A DNA stretch of 40,673 nt from Spirochaetales bacterium. GTDB taxonomy: Bacteria > Spirochaetota > Spirochaetia > JAIPGG01. Both the position numbers and the translations under genes were made by a program. The stretch lies in the NCBI GenBank assembly GCA_021736255.1, contig JAIPGG010000015.1, positions 1 through 40,673 on the forward strand, in the 5' to 3' direction. The notes beneath the pieces are model-generated. The model was not told the origin of the DNA and made no database searches. It saw only the letters and a program-made list of their open reading frames with translations. Shown one piece after another: positions 32,170 to 39,972 of this stretch. The first letter of the stretch is position 1, and every line of letters begins with the position of its first letter.

Positions 32170-33439
32170 GAGCTGGAAAGCCCTCGTAGTCGGCAAGGGT
32201 TTGCACAGTCGAGGCGATTCCCTCCAGTCCCTCTGAGGTGTTGTAGACTACCGACATGTAACGGATGAAATCCCTCACTGAAACAGGAGAAAAACTCGTT
32301 GCCTTTCCGCCGGTGGGGAGTACTGCATTGGCCCCGGCGGCATAGTTTGCTGAGGAAAAGGGGGTGTTGCTTCCGAGCAGAACCTCTCCTGCATTGCGGA
32401 TAGAATGCAGCAGGCCAAAGGGTTCGGCGGTATGGATTTGGAGATGTTCGGGTGCATATCGGTTTACGATGGAAACAGCCGTCTCCATATCCTGAGTGAC
32501 GAGGATTCCTCCGTAACCCGAAAGAACGTCATTGATAAAGCGCCTCCGGAAATCGGGGATATCCTGTAAAAGATCTTCGACTCTGCTTGCCACCTCTTCT
32601 GCGAGCTTCTGGTCGGGGGTAATCAGGAAAGCCGAGGAATCGGACCCGTGTTCGGCCTCGATCATCAGGTCGTGGGCCACGTCTTCGGGATTCGCCGTGT
32701 TATCAGCGAGGATCATTGATTCCGAAGGGCCGGCGGGCAGGCCGGTATCGACGATCGATCCGACAAGCTGCTTGGCTGCCGCTACATAGATGCTTCCGGG
32801 GCCTACGATCTTCGTTACGGCCGGAATGTGCTCGGTGCCATAGGCAAGTGCCGCTATGGCCTGTGCCCCTCCTATACGGTAGACCTCATGAACCCCGCAC
32901 AGACGCGCTGCGTATAGACAGGCAGGGTCGATTGTTCCGTCACGGCCGGGCGGGCTAACTACACAGATTCTGGGTACTTCGGCGATCATGGCCGGAACGG
33001 CCAGCATGTAAAGCATGGATGGAAAACTTCCCCGGCCTCGCGGCACATAGAGTCCTGCAGAGGGAAGAGGTAGGGCCCGCTCTCCAGCGAATACACCGGG
33101 AGTGACTTCAATAAAATTCAAATCATCAGGTTTTTGGTGTTCATGAAATCGGCGGACATTCCCTATCGCATGCTGAAGCGCCTGTTTGATTGATCCATCC
33201 AGAATCCCTTCCGCTGCTTCGAACTCCTCTTCAGTGACCTTGAGCCGGTCCTCGGAGAGCTCGGCCCCGTCGAATTCCCTGGTAAGGTCGACCAGTGCAG
33301 TGTCTCCATAATCACGTACTCGTTTTACAATAGAATCGACCACGGGGAGAACGGACTCGGTATCTCGTTCAGAACGGTGGTACACGGCTTCCCGTTCTTC
33401 CTCGGTCAGATGTTCCCAGTTCCTTAACTGTATATTCAT
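32126..33439 (-). CDS. hisD: Histidinol dehydrogenase
   Basis: Zinc, NAD-dependent enzyme of 437 residues that oxidises L-histidinol to L-histidine. YVPRGRGSFPSMLYM, VVSPPGRDG, RIGGAQAIAALAYGTEHIP, KIVGPGSIYVAAAK, GLPAGPSESMILAD and EAEHGSDSSAFLIT (catalytic Glu-His region), and YAPEHLQIHTAEP are all in place. The ATG at 33439 is chosen: upstream codons do not resemble the family and the promoter at 33446-33474 ends 6 nt before it. There is no Shine-Dalgarno; the bases just before the ATG are ACCTCC. It is the only his gene here, so either the other his genes lie elsewhere or this enzyme has been kept for another use. Confidence 0.95.
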   Translation of the reverse strand: MNIQLRNWEHLTEEEREAVYHRSERDTESVLPVVDSIVKRVRDYGDTALVDLTREFDGAELSEDRLKVTEEEFEAAEGILDGSIKQALQHAIGNVRRFHEHQKPDDLNFIEVTPGVFAGERALPLPSAGLYVPRGRGSFPSMLYMLAVPAMIAEVPRICVVSPPGRDGTIDPACLYAARLCGVHEVYRIGGAQAIAALAYGTEHIPAVTKIVGPGSIYVAAAKQLVGSIVDTGLPAGPSESMILADNTANPEDVAHDLMIEAEHGSDSSAFLITPDQKLAEEVASRVEDLLQDIPDFRRRFINDVLSGYGGILVTQDMETAVSIVNRYAPEHLQIHTAEPFGLLHSIRNAGEVLLGSNTPFSSANYAAGANAVLPTGGKATSFSPVSVRDFIRYMSVVYNTSEGLEGIASTVQTLADYEGFPAHAAAIRHRNPNKKG

Positions 33440-33445
33440 GGAGGT

Positions 33446-33474
33446 ACTGTAGTATAGCCGGCATTCTTGGTCAA
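33446..33474 (-). promoter_or_regulatory. Candidate leaderless promoter of hisD
   Basis: On the minus strand: TTGACC (33469-33474), 17 nt, TACAGT (33446-33451), 6 nt, ATG at 33439. Confidence 0.6.
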
Positions 33475-33542
33475 TTGAGTCAGGAGCAGACCGGCTGCAC
33501 CTGCGCGGCCCGCCGGCTGCTTTTGCTCGGCCGGGTTCATGC

Positions 33543-33571
33543 TTGACGAGGGGCAGGGGAATCATTACGGT
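33543..33571 (+). promoter_or_regulatory. Probable promoter of fabV/ter
   Basis: TTGACG (33543-33548), 17 nt, TACGGT (33566-33571); start near 33578, leader about 23 nt with GGAG at 33591-33594. Confidence 0.45.
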
Positions 33572-33600
33572 AAAACAATCAATTCAACCCGGAGAGAGCT

Positions 33601-34770
33601 ATGATTATCAAACCGAAAATTCGAAATAACATATGTATGAATGCCCACCCCGTCGGTTGTGCCGAAGCCGTCAGGAAAGATATTTCCTATGTAAAGAAAG
33701 CGGGAAATTTTTCAGGCCCCAAAAACGTCCTGGTAGTGGGCGCCTCCACCGGTTATGGACTTGCAGCACGGATCAGTGCCGCCTTCGGAGGCAAAGCTTC
33801 GACGCTGGCAGCAGCCTTTGAAAAGGAACCGACCGAAAAGCGTCCGGGTACGGCCGGATGGTACAATACGCGCGCTTTTGAACAGGAGGCCGCTAAGGAA
33901 GGACTCTATGCCAAGAGTCTCAATGGAGATGCCTTCTCTCATGAACTGAAGCAGCAGGCAATCGATATAATCAAGGAAGAGATGGGACAGGTCGATCTGG
34001 TGATCTACAGTCTGGCCTCTCCAATGCGGACGGACCCTGATACCGGCGAGACCTACCGGTCCGTACTCAAACCAATCGGCGAGACATATACAAACAGAAC
34101 TCTCGATGCTATGTCCGGAGAGGTAGGGACGGTAAGTATCGAACCGGCCGAGGAACAGGAGATAGCCAATACCGTTAAGGTTATGGGAGGCGAGGACTGG
34201 ATGCTCTGGCTTCGTGCTTTAAAGGATGCCGGTGTACTGTCGGAAGGTGCAAAGACCGTGGCCTTCTCCTACATAGGCCCTGAACTCACCTATCCGGTTT
34301 ACCGGCATGGAACCATCGGCAAGGCAAAAGAGCATCTGGAAAAGACCGCCGGTGAACTCAATGAGCTACTCGGTTCCGGCAGTGCCTTTGTCTCGGTCAA
34401 CAAGGCGGTTGTTACCCGGGCAAGTGCGGTCATCCCCGTAGTCCCCCTGTATCTGTCACTTCTCTTCCGGGTAATGAAGGGAAAGGGTATTCATGAGGGC
34501 TGCATTGAACAGATGTACCGCCTTTTCACCGAACGACTGCTCAACGAAAACGGCATCCCCCTAGACGAATCCGGACGTATCCGGATAGATGATTGGGAGA
34601 TGCGGGAGGATGTCCAAAAAGAAATAAATGCACTCTGGGATAAAGTGACAACGGAAAATGTCGAAACCATTACGGATGTAAAAGGTTACCGAAAGGATTT
34701 TCTGCAGCTCCATGGTTTCGATGTAGAAGGGGTGGATTACGATACGGACGTCTCTCCCTTTCTCGAATAA
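33601..34770 (+). CDS. fabV: trans-2-enoyl-CoA/ACP reductase (FabV/TER family)
   Basis: NADH-dependent reductase of 389 residues. The nucleotide-binding loop is VVGASTGYGLA at 46-56, and the catalytic pair is Tyr234-x8-Lys243 in YPVYRHGTIGKAK, the spacing that separates FabV/TER from FabI. ICMNAHPVGC near the start and the C-terminal GFDVEGVDYDTDV are typical. The Treponema denticola homologue reduces crotonyl-CoA to butyryl-CoA; here it may serve fermentation (redox balance) or the last step of fatty-acid elongation. GGAG lies 6 nt before the ATG. It is followed 56 nt later by the DJ-1 family gene, perhaps in the same transcript, and is divergent from hisD. Confidence 0.95.
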   Translation: MIIKPKIRNNICMNAHPVGCAEAVRKDISYVKKAGNFSGPKNVLVVGASTGYGLAARISAAFGGKASTLAAAFEKEPTEKRPGTAGWYNTRAFEQEAAKEGLYAKSLNGDAFSHELKQQAIDIIKEEMGQVDLVIYSLASPMRTDPDTGETYRSVLKPIGETYTNRTLDAMSGEVGTVSIEPAEEQEIANTVKVMGGEDWMLWLRALKDAGVLSEGAKTVAFSYIGPELTYPVYRHGTIGKAKEHLEKTAGELNELLGSGSAFVSVNKAVVTRASAVIPVVPLYLSLLFRVMKGKGIHEGCIEQMYRLFTERLLNENGIPLDESGRIRIDDWEMREDVQKEINALWDKVTTENVETITDVKGYRKDFLQLHGFDVEGVDYDTDVSPFLE

Positions 34771-34826
34771 TTTCCGAAAGTGAGCATTCAGCCGCACCGG
34801 TGGTTGTGAATGCAAGGAGGAAGAAC

Positions 34827-35375
34827 ATGGCGGAAACGGCAGTATTTTTAGCAGACGGATTCGAAGAGGTTGAAGCAATTACCCCGATTGATTTTCTCCG
34901 ACGTGCCGGTATTACTGTTCACATCGTTGGTGTGCGCAGGCAGGTGGTCAAGGGAGGACACGATTTGGTGGTACAGGCGGAAACATTGATAGATGATTTG
35001 AATGTTGATCTGGACGCCGTCATCTTCCCCGGAGGCAAGACCGGAGCGGAAAATCTTGCCGCTTCGGATGCTGTATCCAGCCTGATTCACGATACCTACA
35101 TCAAGGGGAACCTCGTGGCGGCTATCTGCGCCTCGCCGGCACTGGTGCTGTATCCTCAAGGAATTCTCAAGGGCAAACGCTTTACCTGTTATCCGGGTTT
35201 CGAAAAGAACACCGAGGGCGCCTATTTTACCGAAAAGCGTGTCGTACAGGAAGGAAACATTATTACCAGCAGAGGGCCGGGTTCGGCAGCGGAATTTGCC
35301 ATCGCGATTATCCGATACCTTGCTGGCGACGAAACGGCGAATACTATCCACGCTGCAACCCTGCAGAAGGTCTAA
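34827..35375 (+). CDS. DJ-1/PfpI family protein
   Basis: A 182-residue protein of the DJ-1/ThiJ branch. Glu16 in GFEEVEAITPID and the nucleophile Cys101 in AAICASPALVL are the conserved pair, and GGKTGAENLA and CYPGFEKN also match DJ-1. Members act as protein or nucleotide deglycases, chaperones or oxidative-stress sensors; the exact activity is disputed and not readable here. The ATG at 34827 has AAGGAGG 6 nt upstream, which decides against a GTG/TTG nine codons earlier. It follows fabV and ends just before a terminator that belongs to the convergent ackA gene. Confidence 0.92.
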   Translation: MAETAVFLADGFEEVEAITPIDFLRRAGITVHIVGVRRQVVKGGHDLVVQAETLIDDLNVDLDAVIFPGGKTGAENLAASDAVSSLIHDTYIKGNLVAAICASPALVLYPQGILKGKRFTCYPGFEKNTEGAYFTEKRVVQEGNIITSRGPGSAAEFAIAIIRYLAGDETANTIHAATLQKV

Positions 35376-35376
35376 T

Positions 35377-35412
35377 AAAAAAGAGGCTGCCCGAGTTGAT
35401 TCTCAGGCAGCC
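35377..35412 (-). terminator. Rho-independent terminator after ackA
   Basis: An 11-bp stem with one mismatch (35385-35395 with 35402-35412) followed on the minus strand by TC and six T (35377-35382). It lies 39 nt past the ackA stop and begins right after the DJ-1 gene stop, so it may serve both directions. Confidence 0.85.
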
Positions 35413-35450
35413 CCGCTTTGTAACAAAATCTTCTCAGCTGTTTCTGTTAA

Positions 35451-36791
35451 TCAACTCCGGGGGCTGACGATAATATTGTCCAAGCCGTCCCACTTCTTCA
35501 AGTCTTTGTCCAGACCTGCAAGACGAGACCTGTTTACGTAATCCTCACTCTGAAAGCTGTAGGTGTAGTTCGTGTGGACATCGTAGCTCCCGTTGACCAG
35601 GGCATAGGTGTCTTCGGTCATCACCAGTTCTTCGTCCGTCGGAATCACGAAAATCTTGACCGGTGAATCATCTGCAGAGATCTCGGTCTCCGCATTTCGG
35701 GTCATGGAAGCCTGGTTCTTGTCGGCATCGATTTTTATTCCAAGATTTTCCAGGTCTTCCGTTGATTTGAAACGGATGTCCGGACCGCGTTCGCCTACGC
35801 CTGCGGTAAAGACAACGGCATCTACTCTGCCGAGGGCTGCTGCATATGCGCCTATATATTTTTTGAGCCGATATGCCTCGATATTCTGTGTCATGATTGC
35901 TGTTTCGTTCCCTTTCCAGGCATTCTGCTCGATATCCCGCCGGTCGACCCATTTTTGACTGACCCCGAGCACGCCGCTTTTCTTGTTGAGAATTTTCTCG
36001 ACTTCCTCGGCGGACATGCCGGTCTGTTTCATGATGTGGATCGGTATGGCAGGATCGATGTCCCCGCAGCGGGTACCCATTACAAGGCCCTCGAGAGGGG
36101 TGAGTCCCATTGAGGTGTCTATCGAGATGCCGTTTTTGACTGCATTGATGCTGGCTCCGTTTCCGATGTGTGCGATGATGAGATTGGTCTCAAAGGGATT
36201 TTTCTTCAAGAGAGCCGCCGCGCGTTTGGCAGTGTAGAGGAACGAGGTGCCGTGGAAACCGTAGCGGCGAACCCCATGTTTTTCGTACCATTCGTAGGGA
36301 AGGGCATACAGGTATGCCTCTTTCGGCATTGTCTGGTGCCATGCGGTGTCCATGATCCCGCAGTGCGGTACCTTGGGCAGTACTTTCTGGGCCGCTTCGA
36401 TACCCATGATGTTGGCCGGGTTGTGGAGCGGTGCAAGGCTCGAGAGTTCCTTCATCGTGTTAAGTACCGCATCGTCGATGATCGTTGATTTCGCGAAGCG
36501 TTCGCCGCCGTGAACCGTGCGGTGACCGACTGCTTTTATCTCGGAGATGTCCTTTACTACACCCCATTCCGGGTCTTGAATTGTTTCTATGATGAGTTCG
36601 ATTGCTTCGTCATGGGTTGGGCAGGCGTGTTCTTTTGTGTATTCGGCCTTCCCTTTTGCTTTGTGTTCGATCCCGGAACCTTCCTGGGTCACCCGTTCTA
36701 CGATTCCTGTTGCCAGTGTTTCCTGGGCATCCCAGTCGTAGACCTGGTACTTTACCGAGGAAGAACCGCAGTTAAGCGTAAGAATTACCAT
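35451..36791 (-). CDS. ackA: Acetate kinase (complete)
   Basis: A 446-residue acetate kinase, about 40 residues longer than usual because of a C-terminal tail (from about residue 400, ending SPRS) without a motif I know. [16 protein letters not shown] opens the protein (first ATP/acetate motif), [45 protein letters not shown] and FTAGVGERG follow. It supplies ATP from acetyl phosphate. AGGAGG precedes the ATG by 7 nt. pta is not adjacent. It is the second acetate kinase of the window; the partial copy at 1-600 ends earlier and lacks the tail. Confidence 0.96.
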   Translation of the reverse strand: MVILTLNCGSSSVKYQVYDWDAQETLATGIVERVTQEGSGIEHKAKGKAEYTKEHACPTHDEAIELIIETIQDPEWGVVKDISEIKAVGHRTVHGGERFAKSTIIDDAVLNTMKELSSLAPLHNPANIMGIEAAQKVLPKVPHCGIMDTAWHQTMPKEAYLYALPYEWYEKHGVRRYGFHGTSFLYTAKRAAALLKKNPFETNLIIAHIGNGASINAVKNGISIDTSMGLTPLEGLVMGTRCGDIDPAIPIHIMKQTGMSAEEVEKILNKKSGVLGVSQKWVDRRDIEQNAWKGNETAIMTQNIEAYRLKKYIGAYAAALGRVDAVVFTAGVGERGPDIRFKSTEDLENLGIKIDADKNQASMTRNAETEISADDSPVKIFVIPTDEELVMTEDTYALVNGSYDVHTNYTYSFQSEDYVNRSRLAGLDKDLKKWDGLDNIIVSPRS

Positions 36792-36952
36792 GCACTATCC
36801 TCCTGATTTGATTGCTTTTCGCCAATATGAATGACCCATTTTCCCATAGATCAGGCCAAACTTCAAGCTAAGGCTTGAGCTCACGAAAGAAACCCCGTCT
36901 AAACCGAGGCTGCCTCTGAAGCAGATTTCAATCTCATGGGGTTAGACATGGT

Positions 36953-38545
36953 ATGGGAAGTGGAAAAGAACAAAAAACTGGTAAACGGGGACGGCGAAGA
37001 CGGCGAAGCTCCAGGAGGCTGATGGTGCCGATCTGCTTGATTCTTCTGCTGCCGACTGCTGTTGCAGAGGGTGTTTTTGCAGAGGGTAACTCCGACAAGG
37101 GGCCGGCAGGATTAGGATTGCCCCCGGTTTCAGTTGATCTCAGGACGGATGTTGTCAAGCAGGAAACACTCCGGGCGGCCGCCGAGGTCTCTGCGGCTGG
37201 AAGATCTCTGCGCTTTGCTGCGTCAAAAAGGCAGTGGGAAGAGGGCCGGGCGGTCAGTGAATCTTCCTGGGACTGGAATCTTAGCTACAAAGGAAAAATC
37301 CTCCGGACCGGAGAAATGAAAGCGCGGGGGCTGATCAAAGAGCTCGAGAGCCCCCTCTCTTATAGCCCCTGGTCGTCGGTTTACACAGAACCCGCGGATT
37401 GGTACCCCTCCCGGGATTATGGTTCCTTTCGCCGATACGGCATCTTTGTTGGTTCGAACACTTGGCCTGTCGGAGGCTACCTTGTCCTCGAAACCGGCGA
37501 CAGTGATTCTCTATGGCAGAGGAGAAACGGTTCCTGGGCTGCCGGTCTCTCTCTCAAGGCCGCTGAGGATTTTACGCTGCTGCTCATTCTGAGCGGCGCC
37601 CCGCGGGATGACTACGGGAAAACCTGGTTTCCGGCATACCGGCGGTATCCGGGAGGGTCTGTGTTGATAGGAGCCATGGAGTACGAGCGGGAATTGAAGA
37701 TTCCCCGGGATTCTTCCGCGCCGTGGTTTGAAGGGGAGGCCTCTGTTCTGACTGCTGTAAGCGGGGGGCAGCGGATGCCCGCCTCCTGGTTGTTCCGGGT
37801 TCGCTGTGAGGGGGAGTGTGGACTTTACCGGGGGATCGGCGGATGGTCCGGTGATGCCGGGGCGAAGGGGGTAGTGCTCGGCGGAAGCCGGGGCGGAAAC
37901 TATCTTTCAGCAAGAGCGGACCTATCCGATGTATCCCGCCGTATCGGAGCCCAGACCAGAGCAGCCCTCTTTGTCCCTTTGTGGCTGAGGTTGCGGTGCG
38001 GCTATGTGGAAGAGAAAGAGCCTCTTGACCGTAAGCTTTTTCGGGACCGATCCTTCGATATGGAGGGACGTGTTCGACTTGAGTGGTCTGTGTGGGAGTC
38101 GCTTTTGTGGGATGAGTTCGAACATTTTCTTGTTCTGTCCCGGAAGCTGGACCGGGACGAGGAGGGGATGCAAACAGAGAAAGAGTTTCTGAGGCTCGAG
38201 CAGCGCTGGGATGGATTCGGTCTTTCCTTCGATCTTTTTTGGCAAGTTTCGAGGGAAGGAGGGCAGGATGCTGAGATTTACCGGCGGAGGTACGGGGGAA
38301 AGCTCGGGTACGGCAATGAACGGATCGAGGGGCAGCTTTCCCTTTCCCGCCGGGACGAGCAGGGAGAAGAGTCCACCCTCGATGGGTACGTGCGTCTGGA
38401 TCTGTTTTTCCCCCCGTTCTCCGCCTATCTGAAGGCTTCGACGAGGGAAGATCTGCCGGTACGAGATGACCTGATAGCCTACGTCAACACCGAGCCGCGG
38501 CGGTTTCTTTATTTCTCGACAGGCCTGCGCATACGGCTTCCGTGA
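36953..38545 (+). CDS. Probable outer-membrane or periplasmic protein, unknown family
   Basis: A 530-residue exported protein. The n-region is extremely basic (nine or ten Arg between residues 10 and 22), followed by a hydrophobic core (about 24-38) and likely cleavage after VFA. The mature part is rich in aromatic residues, alternates polar and apolar residues, and shows many short WxxGLSL-like strands from residue 150 to the end (for example YLSARADLSDV, GFGLSFDLFWQV, EGQLSLSRRDE), consistent with a beta-barrel. It has no clear C-terminal aromatic residue. The start is unsure: the ATG at 37022 lies inside the gene, 3 nt after AGGAGG, and would give a short signal peptide without positive charges. 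A 15-bp duplication includes its stop. Confidence 0.65.
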   Translation: MGSGKEQKTGKRGRRRRRSSRRLMVPICLILLLPTAVAEGVFAEGNSDKGPAGLGLPPVSVDLRTDVVKQETLRAAAEVSAAGRSLRFAASKRQWEEGRAVSESSWDWNLSYKGKILRTGEMKARGLIKELESPLSYSPWSSVYTEPADWYPSRDYGSFRRYGIFVGSNTWPVGGYLVLETGDSDSLWQRRNGSWAAGLSLKAAEDFTLLLILSGAPRDDYGKTWFPAYRRYPGGSVLIGAMEYERELKIPRDSSAPWFEGEASVLTAVSGGQRMPASWLFRVRCEGECGLYRGIGGWSGDAGAKGVVLGGSRGGNYLSARADLSDVSRRIGAQTRAALFVPLWLRLRCGYVEEKEPLDRKLFRDRSFDMEGRVRLEWSVWESLLWDEFEHFLVLSRKLDRDEEGMQTEKEFLRLEQRWDGFGLSFDLFWQVSREGGQDAEIYRRRYGGKLGYGNERIEGQLSLSRRDEQGEESTLDGYVRLDLFFPPFSAYLKASTREDLPVRDDLIAYVNTEPRRFLYFSTGLRIRLP

Positions 38546-38560
38546 ATACGGCTTCCGTGA
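38531..38560 (+). repeat. 15-bp tandem duplication across a stop codon
   Basis: ATACGGCTTCCGTGA occurs at 38531-38545 and again at 38546-38560. The first copy holds the last four codons and stop of the preceding gene (IRLP, stop); the second repeats them in frame. Confidence 0.95.
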
Positions 38561-38625
38561 ATACGACGGAAAAAAACGTTCTGCCGGACTACCGGAAGCG
38601 GTATCCCCACGATCGGGGGCAGAGG

Positions 38626-39972
38626 TTATAGAGTAAGAATAATCCGGCTTATCTCAAAATATATCGTCAGGCCGATTACATCGATCACCGTGGCCATCAG
38701 CGGCCCGGCCATAACCGTGGGATCGAACCCGAGGCGGTGAATGACCAGCGGAGCGAGGGCTCCCACCAATGTGGAGAAGAGGACCACAAAGGCTAACGAG
38801 GTGCCTACGGCCACCGCCTGGTAGACGCCGATGCCCGGCGGGAGAAAGTGGCTGCGCAAAAGGATAACAAAGGCAAGGAGAATTCCCATAATCAAACCTA
38901 CGAGCAGTTCCCGCATGAGTATGGAAAAGAAATCTCTGAAACGGATCTCGCCGGTAGCGAGTCCACGGATCATAAGGGTGGAAGACTGGGTTCCTGAATT
39001 CCCTCCGGTTTGGGTAATTACCGGCACAAAAAGAGTGAGAAATGCGGCACTGAGGAAAAGCGGTTCGTAGTTATGCAGAACATTCGTTGTCAGAGTACCT
39101 GCAAGCAGCAGTATGATCAGCCAGGGAATCCGTTTGCGCACCAGCCCCCAGATCCTTGTGTCCATATAGCGGTTGGTTTCTCCGCTCATGGCGCCCATCT
39201 TGTACACGTCCTCGGTCTGTTCTTCGCGAATGACATCTATGACGTCATCGACGGTGATGATTCCCAGAAGGCGTGAATAGTGATCGAGTACCGGCAGGGC
39301 TATGAGGTCATAATCCTCCATTACCCGGGCGACTTCTTCCTGGTCTGTTTCTTCTCGAACGGAGACAACCTTGCTTTCCATGATATCGGAGATTCGGCTC
39401 TCATCCTGAGCGGTTAAAAGCTGTCTGAGGGTAACTATGCCGGCAAGGCGTTTGAGCTGATCGACGACATAGATGTAGTAGACTGTTTCCACATCGGTTA
39501 TGGTGCGGCGGATGAATTGAATCGCCTGGTAGACGGTAATGTTTTCCCTGATCGCCACGTAGCGGGGAGTCATGAGTCCGGCGGCGTCATCCTCATCAAA
39601 GCGGAGGAGGAATTCGGTTTCCCGACGGGACTCGAAGTCCAAACTGTTCCATACCGACCGGCGGACCTCGGGTGATACCGACTGGATTACGTCGACGATG
39701 TCGTCCGGTTCCATTTCACTGAAAAGGAGCCTGGCATGTTCCTCCGAGAGCTGTTTGAGTAATTTTTCCTGTTCGTTATTGGGCAGGGAGTTTATCAGAT
39801 AGACTTTTCGTTCGGTATCGAGCTGAAGGAACAGGGTGAGTTTTTGATCATCTTCAAGAATATCCCAGGACATGATGACATCGGATATGGATGCCTCCGA
39901 GGCAAATTTCTTGAGCTCATCAGTACTGATGTGTTCCAGATATTCCTGGATGTTCTCAATTTGACTTTTCAT
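38626..39972 (-). CDS. mgtE: MgtE family magnesium transporter
   Basis: A 448-residue Mg2+ channel of the inner membrane. The acidic N-domain of armadillo-like helices (EMEPDDIVDVIQS, DEDDAAGLMTPRYVAI) is followed by a CBS pair (about 135-255; ALPVLDHYSRLLGIITVDDVIDVI) and five membrane segments from about 285, with PVITQTGGNSGTQSSTLMIRGLA and the pore helix ending ATVIDVIGLTIYF. Mg2+ binding between the N and CBS domains closes the pore, so the channel senses internal Mg2+. The ATG overlaps the murB stop by 17 nt and has GGGAGG 7 nt upstream, so it is co-transcribed with murB. Confidence 0.95.
   Translation of the reverse strand: MKSQIENIQEYLEHISTDELKKFASEASISDVIMSWDILEDDQKLTLFLQLDTERKVYLINSLPNNEQEKLLKQLSEEHARLLFSEMEPDDIVDVIQSVSPEVRRSVWNSLDFESRRETEFLLRFDEDDAAGLMTPRYVAIRENITVYQAIQFIRRTITDVETVYYIYVVDQLKRLAGIVTLRQLLTAQDESRISDIMESKVVSVREETDQEEVARVMEDYDLIALPVLDHYSRLLGIITVDDVIDVIREEQTEDVYKMGAMSGETNRYMDTRIWGLVRKRIPWLIILLLAGTLTTNVLHNYEPLFLSAAFLTLFVPVITQTGGNSGTQSSTLMIRGLATGEIRFRDFFSILMRELLVGLIMGILLAFVILLRSHFLPPGIGVYQAVAVGTSLAFVVLFSTLVGALAPLVIHRLGFDPTVMAGPLMATVIDVIGLTIYFEISRIILTL

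Noticed and set aside
36905-36930. Third near-identical copy of the GGCTGCCT terminator
   Set aside because: Only the first ten bases (GAGGCTGCCT) match; the second arm and T-run are absent.
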